Source: Monarcha castaneiventris obscurior
Lineage: Eukaryota; Chordata; Aves; Passeriformes; Monarchidae
Assembly (NCBI GenBank): GCA_026261815.1
Contig: JAMPIT010000258.1
Location: 14,809,501 to 14,873,500 of the forward strand
Length of the DNA stretch: 64,000 nt
Reading direction: 5' to 3'
Below, in pieces: positions 38,201 through 50,000 of this stretch. The notes beneath the pieces are model-generated. The model was not told the origin of the DNA. It was given only the letters and a program-made list of their open reading frames with translations, and did not search any database. A program made the position numbers and the translations under genes. The stretch's first letter is position 1; each line of letters opens with the position of its first letter.

Positions 38201-41200
38201 CACCAAAAGAGAGATCGGCAAGGCTGCCACCTCTGAACGCTCCTGTCTGGGGAAATCTCCCATGAAATACAAGTATGCAAAGGAATATATAAATGTCTAT
38301 TCCTGCATCACACATGCTTCGCAATCTGTTGGTGCTTGACTATAACTGCATCGAGTTACTAAGGCTTGGAATGACATCAGTAAATGTCCAAACGATATTT
38401 GAACACTCACAGAACTTGAACTCCATTTTTGTTTATTCATAAATATTCATGTGAAATTTCTCCTGAACCACAATATTATTAAAACAAGTCTTAATAAAAG
38501 CAGGAAATTTATTTGAAATTGAGAGAAACTGGATTTTTTTCCAGTCTTGAAAAGGATTTGCACAAATACTTGAAAGATCCAAAGTTAGGCTCTTTCTTCA
38601 GATTTCTTCAGATTTTTTCCTCTAGAAAGAGAGTGAAATGTTGATACAAACCAGTTTGTGCTTTGCAGCATATTAATATACTGATTTTCTCAAGGAAAGA
38701 GAAGGGGAAACCTTACTGTGAAGGAACAGCCAATGTCCCGAGAACAACTTGAAATGCCAACTTAGCATTTTTGCACTTCAAAAATGTCTTTGACTTTTAC
38801 GAACAGCCATGATGGTAAAATTGAGGCTGTTAAAAATACATGGTTTACTTCAGTAGTTTATAATTCACAGTGGCATTTCGTGGGTGGAGTTGTAAATTAG
38901 TAAGTGGACTGTTGCCACAGCAGAGTAGGCTGCTGCTCTGCAAAGGAGAAGGTCTGCTAAGAATAGGAATGTGGTCACAATGATAATGAACAAGGGCTCC
39001 ACATGCCTGAAACGTTGATGGGAGATTGGAAGATGGTTGTTGGATGTTAAACAGCTGCTCTAGAAATTAGATGTTATCAAAGATCTGTTTGAAAGATTGA
39101 ACTGGATGGAAAGCATGCAAAACTGAACCAGTAAGACCTGGTTTCAATTTTTAGTAGCACTACGGAAAAGCAGAGTGGCACATGAAATATTTATGTTGTC
39201 GATAAATTGGAAGGTACAGTTTTACAGCCAACAAAATGCTATGTTTATTCTGCTGCAAAGGGAAGCAGAATTGCAGCAGTCTCTACACAAAAAATAATCT
39301 TTTTCCCAATTGCTTTTCAATGAAGTAGATGAATGTGCCATGAAAGCTTTACAATATGTTAATCAGGTATTTGATCTGCTCTGTCAAACACTCAAAAAAA
39401 ATGTCAGTTACTTCCTGGAAACTATATTAATATTGCAAATAAACCTAGCTTTTTAAAGGCACTAGATTTCTCTGAGGGGGGGATGATTTACTTATCACTA
39501 GAATGATTTGCCTTTGGACTTTTAGTGGCTGTAACAGCCTTATTCAAAGGTTGCAAGCCAACAGCATTATATCAGAAATCCTGAGTGAAGGGTGCAGATA
39601 GATATGGATGGCAGTATAAAACACACCACATACAACTTTTGGAAGCTTTACTACTGAGTGACAGCTGCTGTATGTTTGCTGTTCAGCCAGAAGTAGACAG
39701 GAAAATATTCTGAACCCAAATACATGACCTGCGTGATTGTAATAATTTCATGTTTTTGACTGCTTAAATTCCCAGTTGGTGGACATCAACACAGGGGTCT
39801 TACTTTTCTGGCCTTAAGAAACATGTTTGAGCGATGTCAGCCTTAAAGTGATCCACAGGAAACTTTGACTGAAAAAGAAAAGAAAAAAAAAATCTGTATG
39901 AAATCATTGTGTCTACTTCACACTCTGCAGAACCCTTTCCTATAGGGCCCTGCTTTGATCCCTGTTTGTGCTGGCCAGCTCTAGGCCCCCCAGAGCAGAA
40001 GGAGCTGCACACAGATGTTACACTGCTAAACAGCTCAACAGTGGAGGAAACCAGGTCACTTCTCCTGTAGGAATATCACCAACAAAGTGATTTTGTCACA
40101 AAAATGTCTAATCTGCCTCTTTTCTGAGTGAGAATACTGGACACGTTTCTAGCAGAAGACATTTTGAGCTTCAGTCCCTCCCTAAACTTTCCCAGATATC
40201 CAAATGTTGATTTCATTCACAGTTAAATAGACAAGAACTTCCTTTTGAGAACTTCTCAAAAGGATTGCTGTGCTAGTAACCTATCACACTCCACTGAGGA
40301 CTCATCCATATGGAGAACAGTCATTGCTGTGTCTTCTATAAAGATATCCCTTTCGGAGGCCTGGGGTACAAAATTATTGAGCATCTCTGCTCTTACTGGA
40401 AAGACGTTACCTTACAGAAGAATTTATCGCAGCTTTTGTGCCATAGATAGGAAACAGGAAAAGATCTTTAATCAAACTTAAACCACTAATAAACTACTTG
40501 GCAGACAGGATTAAAAGGGTAAGGCACCAAGTAGCCCTAAGACTTACGCTGTTTGGTTTAATTTCTGTGTTCCCACACATTAACAAATATAAAGCATGTA
40601 AGACGGCAGTAGGGAGTAGGGAATCCAGGTCAGCTCTTTAAGATCTGCCAGTTTCAGGACTCTACATGCTTACAATTTAACATAATTAAAGACAGGAAAT
40701 TATAATTGAATATGGAAATGTACTGGCTAGAAAGTGAATCTGTCAACCTCAAATCACTTCATTTCTTAAAACTCTGAAATCCTGTCCCACTATGAAAAAC
40801 ATGCAGCAGTATATCCCACACTGACAAGGGGCACCCTGCAGATTTAAATGTGGTGCCATCTCTGAAACAGATTTTAAAATGTGGGTTTGAAATCTACCAG
40901 TGACAGTGGGATCTGTTTCCAGAGGCCAACTCTTCCTGCCCAGCTGACACCTGCCAGGCCAGCAGGTAGCTTATTGCTCATGAGGGGGTTTGAGCACACT
41001 GGTCCTTACCCTCGCAGCTCGTTAATTCCTGGCTACCTTCTGTGTGTGCTGACCAGTCAAGGACTGAAGTATCCTTTTAATCCTTTTAAATTGTGCACAT
41101 CCTGCTGGCAGTCTCTCTTCACCCAGCTATTGATGACTGAACAAACTGATCTAAAAGCAGATCCATGGCAATCACACTTAAGTAATTCCTGGAAAACTCC

Positions 41201-41205
<5 letters not shown>
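17266..41205. other. intergenic AT-rich sequence, no gene supported
   Basis: About 24 kb without any open frame that I can link to a family or to a spliced series of exons. Frames are mostly 60-140 codons and scattered on both strands, as expected by chance. Small features seen are the G16 run at 17680, a near-duplicate of AAGTATCATAGAA at about 26556-26604, GACTCTAATCTGTGTAAA repeated near 37264-37300, and a T-rich run near 32286. No tRNA, snRNA or hairpin precursor is evident by eye. Regulatory elements for either flanking gene could lie here but cannot be read without comparison to other genomes. Confidence 0.55.
17680..17700 (+). repeat. G16 homopolymer plus G4
   Basis: Sixteen uninterrupted G residues (17680-17695), one A, then four more G (17697-17700). 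The run can form intramolecular G-quadruplexes and is prone to length error in replication and in sequencing. It is isolated in AT-rich intergenic DNA. Confidence 0.9.

Positions 41206-41265
<60 letters not shown>
41206..41265 (+). repeat. A60 homopolymer
   Basis: Sixty uninterrupted A residues. CR1, the dominant avian retroposon, does not make poly(A) tails, so this is either a mononucleotide microsatellite, the tail of a rare retrocopy, or an assembly or sequencing artefact. The 300 bp before it contain an open frame running into the tract, but it resembles no protein that I know. I see no convincing target-site duplication. Confidence 0.95.
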
Positions 41266-41270
<5 letters not shown>

Positions 41271-42688
41271 AATTAATTATTTAGCATGGGTAGCAAATAA
41301 ATATGCAGATACAGTGGGGAAAGTATAACATTGCAGGTGGCTTTGATTTGATTTACAAGAACACTTAGCATCAGTTCAGCCATGGGTTGTCTCATGTACC
41401 TTGGATCATAGTGAGCCAGCTTTTGCCAAAAATTACTACAAAATCCTTTCAAAATCAAAAAAATTCTACAACACATACAATGCATAACATTTGACTATGT
41501 ACCTTAGTAAGCCTACAGTAAAAATGGCTTCTTTCTTGGAAATCTAAATAAACTGGGATGGAGAACATAATGTTTTAATCTCTTTTTTTTTTTTCCTTTC
41601 TCTACTCTGTTCTTAACCAGATAATCTCTCTTTCTACTGGGTGAGCTAATCATTGAAAGCATAGTCAAACTTTTATGTAAAATCTCTGGCTTTTACTGCT
41701 TTTCTGGCCAGGGACTTTCTGCCCAGCAGAAGAGAGACATTCCTGCTTGACAAGGGCCCTGCCTGAATGAACACATTCAGACTGAAAGTATAATCACAAA
41801 AGCAAGCACAGTATGGACCAGGAACTGTGGGTTTGATACTTTTTCTGTCTATACTTCCAGCAGTAAGATGTTTTATCTGAATGTATTGAAAACTAAAACA
41901 GCATATTCAGCATTTTTGGGGGGAAATACCAAATAAAAATAGCATTAGAAAAAGGGCTGAGAGGTGAGATGCTGGCAACATCATCCTTATCGAAGGCTTC
42001 TAAAATTGTCTAGAGATGACAACTCACCCAAAAGCAAGCTTAATTAGTCTATTTCTTTCTATAACACCGAGTGTCACTTTGCTACATGATGCAGACAGTA
42101 AAAATAATTTGCTTCAAAGAAAAACAGTAGAAGCCCAAAATACAGTCAAATCAGTATAGCTGTATCCAAGAATTTTGTGGCACAACACATAGCTTTCTGT
42201 ACTGTAAAATGAACAAGGCAAGAACTAATTTAGCTATACTTTACACAGTTACTAAACATACAAGCAGCAATCTCAAGTAAATGCCAGATCCTTCAGTAGT
42301 TACAAAAGGTTTTATTATTTTACTTATTAGAAAGAAATAAGCCACAATAACTTGTCCTAAATTACTTTTAAAATGCAAAAGACATGATAAGCTAACATCA
42401 GTTGAAACAGGAACTAAGTAAAAGCAAATGATCTTTGTGACTAGCAGGCCTATTTCTACCATGCAAAAAAAAACCCCAAACAAACAAAAAGGTAGTGGAG
42501 AGCCATAAAAAGAAGCAAAACAAACTAAAAAGGAAAAAAAAAAAACCAAAAAAAAAAAAACCCAAACCAAAATCTAATTTCCTGGATAGCAAAATATAGG
42601 CCAAAATCAAATTAGTGTACATCTTTGTATCATGTCCCAATGAAAAGTGTACAGCTTTGTAAAACCACCCATGGACTGGATTAAACTC
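41266..42688. other. sequence downstream of ODF2L with A-rich tracts
   Basis: The region past the first canonical ODF2L polyadenylation signal. From about 42465 to 42572 it holds clustered A-rich tracts (several runs of 8-14 A broken by CC or CCC), read as T-rich on the gene's strand. No coding sequence is supported. Confidence 0.6.
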
Positions 42689-42694
42689 TTTATT
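42689..42694 (-). terminator. candidate ODF2L polyadenylation signal AATAAA
   Basis: Scanning downstream of the ODF2L stop codon on the minus strand, this is the first canonical AATAAA that I find (TTTATT on the plus strand), about 1.2 kb past the stop. I saw no ATTAAA nearer. A second AATAAA lies at 42311-42316. The resulting 3' UTR of about 1.2 kb is plausible, but the cleavage site is not visible from sequence alone. Confidence 0.4.
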
Positions 42695-43889
42695 TCTGAA
42701 CTCTTTCCTTCATACATGATGACTTTCAGAAAGGTTTTGATAAGTAGCACAATCAGAACTAAATGAATACAAATATTTGTATGTGTGTAATAAATGACAA
42801 TTTTAAAGTGCACAGAAGCAGATCATTAGCACATGTCAGTATTGGTTAGGATGGATAAGCATTTGCAAAAAAAAAGTATTCAACACCTTACTGATAACTA
42901 ACAACGAAATAGAATGGGTATTGTCTATGCATGAACTAACTTACGGTTTTGGTCAAAAATGCATATTATTTAAGTGCACATTGTAAATCACATATATTTA
43001 ACTGAATGTACTACTTTTCAGAAAACATATCACAGCATATATCTACAAAACTAATTAGAATTTAGAACTGAAAGTAGATTCAGAATTGTTTTTTGTATTA
43101 GTCCTGTATCAGCTGAAAATTTGCATATGTTTTCCCTGAGGCATAAGTCAATCTTACTGAACAGCAGCTCTTGAACTCAGACAAATACATAAGTATCTTA
43201 CTGTAACTGTGTCACCAGGATATGCCAGCACATTCAGAGCTTAAACTATACATGTATCTAAAATATTTTCCTACTTATTTATAAAATATTACTACAGTAT
43301 ATTCCTGAGCGTAATGAGATGTAGAGGAAAATGGCTGGATGGGACAGCCTTGTGGTGGTGACTCTCCCATGTATTGCAGCAGTGTGTGTTATACTGGTGC
43401 TAAACAGCAGGGGGAAAAGGGAAGGAACCTAATGATCTAAATTTTGCCTGTCTTAATAGGTTGGATATCATCGAATTGAAGGATAATCTGTGATCGCCTG
43501 CATTTACCATGGACTAAAGGGACTTATGTAAGATTTTACAGCCCACGACATTCACAGACCAATTTTGTGTGCATACCCCACACGTACACACCTGCCACTG
43601 CTGCCATGCACTCGGCGTTGCACTGCTGTGCCATGGATAAAATAATTGTTTAAAGCAGTAGTATCAGCCCAATTTCCCACATGTGACCAGCCAGTAGGAT
43701 AGATAGTGGTGACTGACCTGCTTTCTCCTGCCCACAACAGATGTTTTCCTAGGGAAGAATTAGCATTATAGAACTCAAAATAGAACATCAAAAACTGCAA
43801 AACAATGTAAAGCCTCAACAGCTTTGCCTCCAACAAGACTGGGAGGCCAATCTTGATAAGTTTCTTCACTATAAAATAGATTAAAGAGT

Positions 43890-44018
43890 TCAGCCAAACA
43901 TTGTTACATATGCAGCTTTCAAAAACTGCACATAATTCTGGATGCTCTGGTTCTTGTTCTCTGACTTCTGTAGGCTATTCTCCAGCTCTTTCAAATGTAC
44001 TTCATGGTGCTTTTCATT
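43890..44018 (-). CDS. ODF2L: ODF2L terminal coding exon 16 (residues 588-629, stop)
   Basis: Forty-two codons and a TGA (43892-43890), acceptor CTTTTTTCATTAG. It runs from [20 protein letters not shown] to YVTMFG. Mammalian ODF2L ends in almost the same residues (ESIKNYLQFLKTSYVTMFG), so the C-terminus is complete. The 3' UTR continues to lower coordinates. Confidence 0.97.
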   Translation of the reverse strand, partial: NEKHHEVHLKELENSLQKSENKNQSIQNYVQFLKAAYVTMFG

Positions 44019-47000
44019 CTAATGAAAAAAGAGAAATGCAAAGAAACTTAGAAATAAAATATCAATCAATCATAATAATAATCTAAGACAACTAGTACCT
44101 AATTTTCATAGTCTTATTTACCTATAAAAGTTTTCAGGGGCTCCACAAAAGCAAAGGAGCTAAAAAAGGCCTCAAAAGATTGAAGCTTTTATTTATGTTC
44201 AGTCAGGACCAAACGGAACATGTTTGGATAGACTTAAAATCAAAAAAAGGCCTACAATAATTTACAATAATTGCAAATTCAGATTATTGTCATTAACTCA
44301 GGAAAAAATGAGATATCACTACATCATTATGGAATTGTTATGCATCTAATCAAATCCAGATATGCTTACTGAACACAGCTGACCTAAGAGGGAAATTATA
44401 ACTTCATATATATTTTTTATTTTTGTCTTGCTGGGAAAACTGGACCAAGTAGGAGTTGTAAACTAGATATTATACAAGTGATTTAGCTAGACTGGGCATC
44501 TGTTAGGTTGATGGGAAATGTCAATGTACAAAGTATATTGTCAAGTAAAAATAATTTGCTATTCTGAAAAGTGTGTATCAACTTTATTTGTAGTGTGTTT
44601 TCAGTAAAAGGAACTTGTTTTTGTAAATGATGACGTGGTAAGTAATTTCTTAAATCACAAACAGAATTATTTACCCACTTGGTGAAATAAGCAGAGGAGT
44701 TGGTTTTTTTCTTCTTGCCTCTTTCTCACTTCAGCTTCGAGAAGTAGCAGTTTTCTCTGAAAGGCTTGTTCTTTGCATGACATTTTTTCCTGTTCTTCAG
44801 CAACCTATAATAGTAATGAGAGAGAAATTATGCATATATATATATGATATATAAAAATTATATCTATATTACATATATATTTACTCTTAAAGCCCAAATC
44901 AAATTATTTTCTTATCTCTTAATATTAATAGCTCTATTTCCTATTCTTTCATCAAATACTTCACTTATTTCCCATGCACTGGAATTAAACAAACCTGAGA
45001 AATATTCTGGCCAAATTTGAAAGCTGTTTCAATTTGGAAAAAAATGTAATACTAGTGAGAGTGGAACACTTTTTAGCGCATTTTCAAGTTAAGCCAGAAT
45101 TTTAGTTTTTCCAAAACCAAAGAAATATCCTCAGACAGTAATGAAAAAATCAGATGGTTATTTCTACATTATTAATCTGAAATTACAACTTCATACATTT
45201 TTTCTGATTAGACTAATATAATTCACTACAATCAAAATTCCTAAATTTCCTCTTGAATTTTATTTACTGTTTGAATAATTTCTACAAATGACAAAATTCG
45301 GCTTAATATAGAAAGAAGGCAAACTCTTCCTCTAAAAAGAGAAGGATTTCAACACCAAATTTCTTGTGGGCTTCTCTAATGAAGAAAATAAAAGGTAAGA
45401 TTAAGCTTTTGTGCAGAAACTTTTTGCCACTTGTGGGATTTAATATTAGGTTGTTAAAGCATTTTGATTTGTCAAAAAAAAAAAAGATAATAAAAGGTTG
45501 GTCAAGTAAAACTCGCTATTTATTTCCATAAGATCCTAACTTGACAAAGGAATTCAATTGTTCAATACATATTTAAAACATGCAGAAATTCACAGCAACT
45601 TTTTAGTATTGCTCCCTACATGCAAAATAATCTTGTCCCATCATTTTTTTCCCAAGCACATTTTTAATGCTATTTTTAAATAGAAAGTAGCAAACAAGAT
45701 TGAGAGATGTATTAAATCACCAATACCATTTTTCTCCCTTCTTCCAAAGCAGATTCAAGTTGTCTGGTTAATGCATTATATTCTGCAATTTTCTCTTCAA
45801 GCTGCAATTTACTGCACAGAAGACTCTCATCTTCTTTTCTGAGCTGACAAGCAAGTCCTTCATTCTGAAATTCCATCTCTCCTAATTGCCTTTACACAAA
45901 ATGGATCAATGTATTATAATTCACTATAGCAGAAAAGTGTAGGAATTAATTTAAATCAGATTTTTCAAGTTACCTTTGAAGATCTTCATATTTCTTCTGA
46001 ATGTTACAGATCTCTTCTTCTAAGAAAAGATAGCCCAAAGAAGTTACACTATGGTTATCCTGTGAAAATGACAGTTTGTTTCTAGTTGAAGAGACCTGTA
46101 TACAGGATCTTACTAGAGTAAAGTAAGCTTGCCTACTAAAATCCATCAAAGAATTTATCTGTAATTTCAGATAAATATTATGCTATATTCAGACAAATGT
46201 TATATTATATTCAAGTAAACGTTATCTTGCATTATTGTACCTTGTATAATTATCTTAAATTAATAAAATACAGCCAAAGTAGGAGACTAAAATTTTCTGT
46301 GAACACTTTTGAAAACCTGCTATGTAAGAAAGTCCTAAAAAACTCCATATGCTGCTCATGCAGCCTTGTGTATTAGGAGTTGGTCAGGTCTACCTACTTC
46401 CCAGCAAAAAAAGGCTCCCTTACACTACAGTCACAGGAAGCATTAAAATAACACTGCATACATATATAGTTATCACAGAAGAACAGTGCAGCACTGGCAA
46501 AGAATTTCAGAAAGAAGTGAATATCAAAAAAGACAATCAAGTTCATGAAAAGAGATATATCAGCAGCAGAAGCTGAAGGAAGCAAGAAAACAGTCTTCTC
46601 CAGTCCAGCATCCAGAGTGCTAAACTTTTACATGTTTCCTTTTAAATCTCAATAGCAATGAGATTTTTGCTCCTTCTACCACCCATCAACAGCACGTTGG
46701 CTGTAAACAGCCACTTCAACAGCCTGCTGTCACCATCATTTAAAGGGCTGACCACCACCATTCATTGGACTACCTCAAGCAGTCCCATCCAGCAATTTGA
46801 GCTAATCTGCCTAATTTTGTTTGTAAGAATTAGAGGATGTTGTGGTAGTAGAGTGGTAGTATCAGAAATTAGTCCAGCTGAACCCAGGAGAGGTTTTCTG
46901 CAGAGGCAGCAATTGCTCCAAAATGAATTTTCCTTAATTCTGGTTATAGAGTCAAGGGTAAAGGACATCACCGAGACTTAATGCTAAAATTTAATTACTG

Positions 47001-50000
47001 TTCCACCAGACTAGTGATTATATTCCCAGTTATTTCACTATATTTAAGTGATTCTTTTGCACTTTTTCAGGAAAACATGTCGTTAGATTAAAATTACATA
47101 CATCATTTTATATGAGGTATAAATCTTGCACCCCAAAATTAATTTATAAAAATTAATCAAGTACTTTGCCAAACAATGATGGATGTAAGAGTTTATGAAC
47201 ATTCCTGGAAGAATCACAAATCAAGAGCTATGATTTTTATAAACATAAAAAGTCTATAGGAGCACAGAGACTCACTGTGCTTCAGCACAGTAGTTTTCCC
47301 ACTGACACAGGAGGGTGATTAAGCCCCTTTCCCACTCTACTAACTTAAAAACCTTTATTATTTGTGCTCTTCTAACTCCAAAGCACGTTAAAAAAAGACA
47401 AAAGACAATAACAAAAAAACTCCAAACTTACCTGGACATTGAATTGGATGCCACAGGAAACAAGACCCAAGGAATATTCATATTCAGCCTTTAGAGAAAA
47501 TACAAGGGTTAGTGTTCAATACAGCTAAAAGTAGAAATTATCCTATTAACGCATATTTTAAAAATATTTAATCAACGAAAACATTGCAATAATTAAAATT
47601 TTATACATCATCAAGAATATAATTTATCTGATTAAATACCGTGTGGTTTATAAATTAGCCATTAAAACAAAAACTAATGTAGAATTATTCTACTAGATAC
47701 AAACAATATCTAGACTTGCATTTATTTCCAGGGAAGAATTCTGCAACACATCAACACATCTCAGGACACATGTATTTAAAAAGATCAAGAATATACTCAC
47801 TCTAAAAGTAACAGGTCTTGTCACATAATGAATTCACATAAATACAGTTGGCAACAGTCTTATTTGCATTGAGCTATTTCCACAGAAGAAGTTTTTTATT
47901 TATGAAGAAAATAACAAAGGAAACCTCACCACTGTCACACATGCCAATAGGAAAAAATATCCCAGAGACTTTTCTTCACATAGTTTTCTCATTTATCTTT
48001 AGAAATCAGCATGTTCTAACCACCTGAACCTCCAGCTCCCTAAGGGTTTTGCATTTCTGTGCAAGGATCCTTTCCCAGGACATAAGCCTTTGCTGGTTTT
48101 CCTCAGCTGCTTTCAGCAAGTCACAAACATGTTGTAACTTCTTTAACTCAGCCTCCGTTTTGTCCCTCACCTGCATAGTAGCATCACAGGAGAAAAATGT
48201 AAGTGTAAAACCATAAATTAATTGTAATACTTAATGGATTTTCATGTAGGTAATAAAGTTCTACACATGTTGCATATCACCTATTTTATAAAATACTGAC
48301 AAAGATACCAGTTCTTTTCTGATTCTTAAGAATGTGCTGTGTTCCAGTGTTCAGCTCCATCTGCTGAAAAACTTATAACTCATCTCTGTATGGATTCTCA
48401 ATTTTAACTGTAAGTTTATAAAAAGCACTTACAGTATGTTTGCTTCCATACACAACTTTCACAGCTGTTCTGTCAAAAAGCTAGTTTCAAAATCATCAAC
48501 AATAAGATCACATATTTCAAAGTGATAAAAGAATTCTAGAATTCTAAAATAGCAGCCCAACTACTCAGTCATTGCGCTAGGAATAGTTCTTCACTTGTTT
48601 GCAGTTGTGTAGTTTCCAAAACCCACCAGCTTTAGATAGCAGTTAGTAAAACTCTCACAAATTTAAAACCAAGAGACAGTACCTTGTTCTAATAACATCA
48701 GAAAAGTGTAGAAAATATCAGTATGCTACAGAATTGTTTATAAACATTATTTATTACTGCAAAACTCACCTTATTTTCTTCTAAGCATTTGTTTTGTGTT
48801 ATTTTTTTGTTTTCATTTAAGACCATTTCATATCTGGATTTCAATTCTTCTACTGCAATTTGTCTTTTTTGTACCTAGGACAACATTTTTTTTTACATAC
48901 ATTTGCAAGGTCCTTCATTTAAATATAGAAAAGATAGAATCATTGATATGAAGCATAAAGGAAAACCTTTGATTTCTAAATAGTATCTCAAAGTGTGTCA
49001 TTATCTGAAGTTATTTATTTTCATTTTCCTACTTGTCACAGCAAGTATAAAAGGGTTGCCAGGTAAAGAGCATTGTCATATCAGTAGTGTGTTATCAACA
49101 ATGGAGAATGCGCTACAGTTGTGCTATAGAAGCAGCCAGCTGGACTCACACCACTCTCCCCACATAACAACTATCACTGACAATTCCCATCTGGAGTCAC
49201 TACAGCTCTGAGCTAGGGAATTTCACTCCATTCACTGCTTAAGGCTGTCTATTACCTGAAACTATATCTACCATCTTAAAGCTGGCAACAACTTTAATTG
49301 TGATGATGCATCCCACGGACGCGGCTCCCTGGCTCTACTTAGATTTTGTATCATGTCTTTCTCTTCTCTTGACAATGATTTAAAAAATAAATAAGTGAAG
49401 AATGTCAGTGAAATTGTGTCTATACTACAGCAGAAATATACACATATTTGAAGCAATGTTCTAAAATTTCTATGTGAATAGAGCCAAATACAAAAAAAAA
49501 AAAAAATTCATGAAAAGCCCATTTTAAGTTTGGCTTATTTGTTTCACTAGTATTTTCAATGTGGATTTACCTACTGAAATAAAAAACTCATATAAACTTA
49601 TACCCGTAATCCTAACCCTAACTGTAATATGTATTTCTTGAATGAACCTGAATTTCTTGAACTTACTTGAATACTGATATGCTCTTTGCAACACAAAAAA
49701 AAAAATATGGCCAAGTAGAGGTAAAACATCGTCGGTATATCCACTGAAGACATCAGACTCAAACTTAATTTTTTAAATATATAGTTTATTGGGTCACTAG
49801 CCTGCTTTTTAGGAAGCAAATCTTGTCGAAGCAAGGTTGAAACTGTTGGCTTCAATGAGCTTCAAGTGGGCTTCGCACAATTCAGTACAGACTATGGGTA
49901 CTTGTAACAGTATGGAGACTATTCTTTGATATCGTTTGTAATAGCACTTTCTTCTTTCATACTCAGTATTACAAAAATATTACAATCCCTATGACAACAA

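Noticed and set aside
40881..41276. A 131-codon frame ending in polylysine, possibly a retrocopy coding sequence
   Set aside because: The lysines are the A60 tract; the rest matches nothing I know and no target-site duplication is evident.
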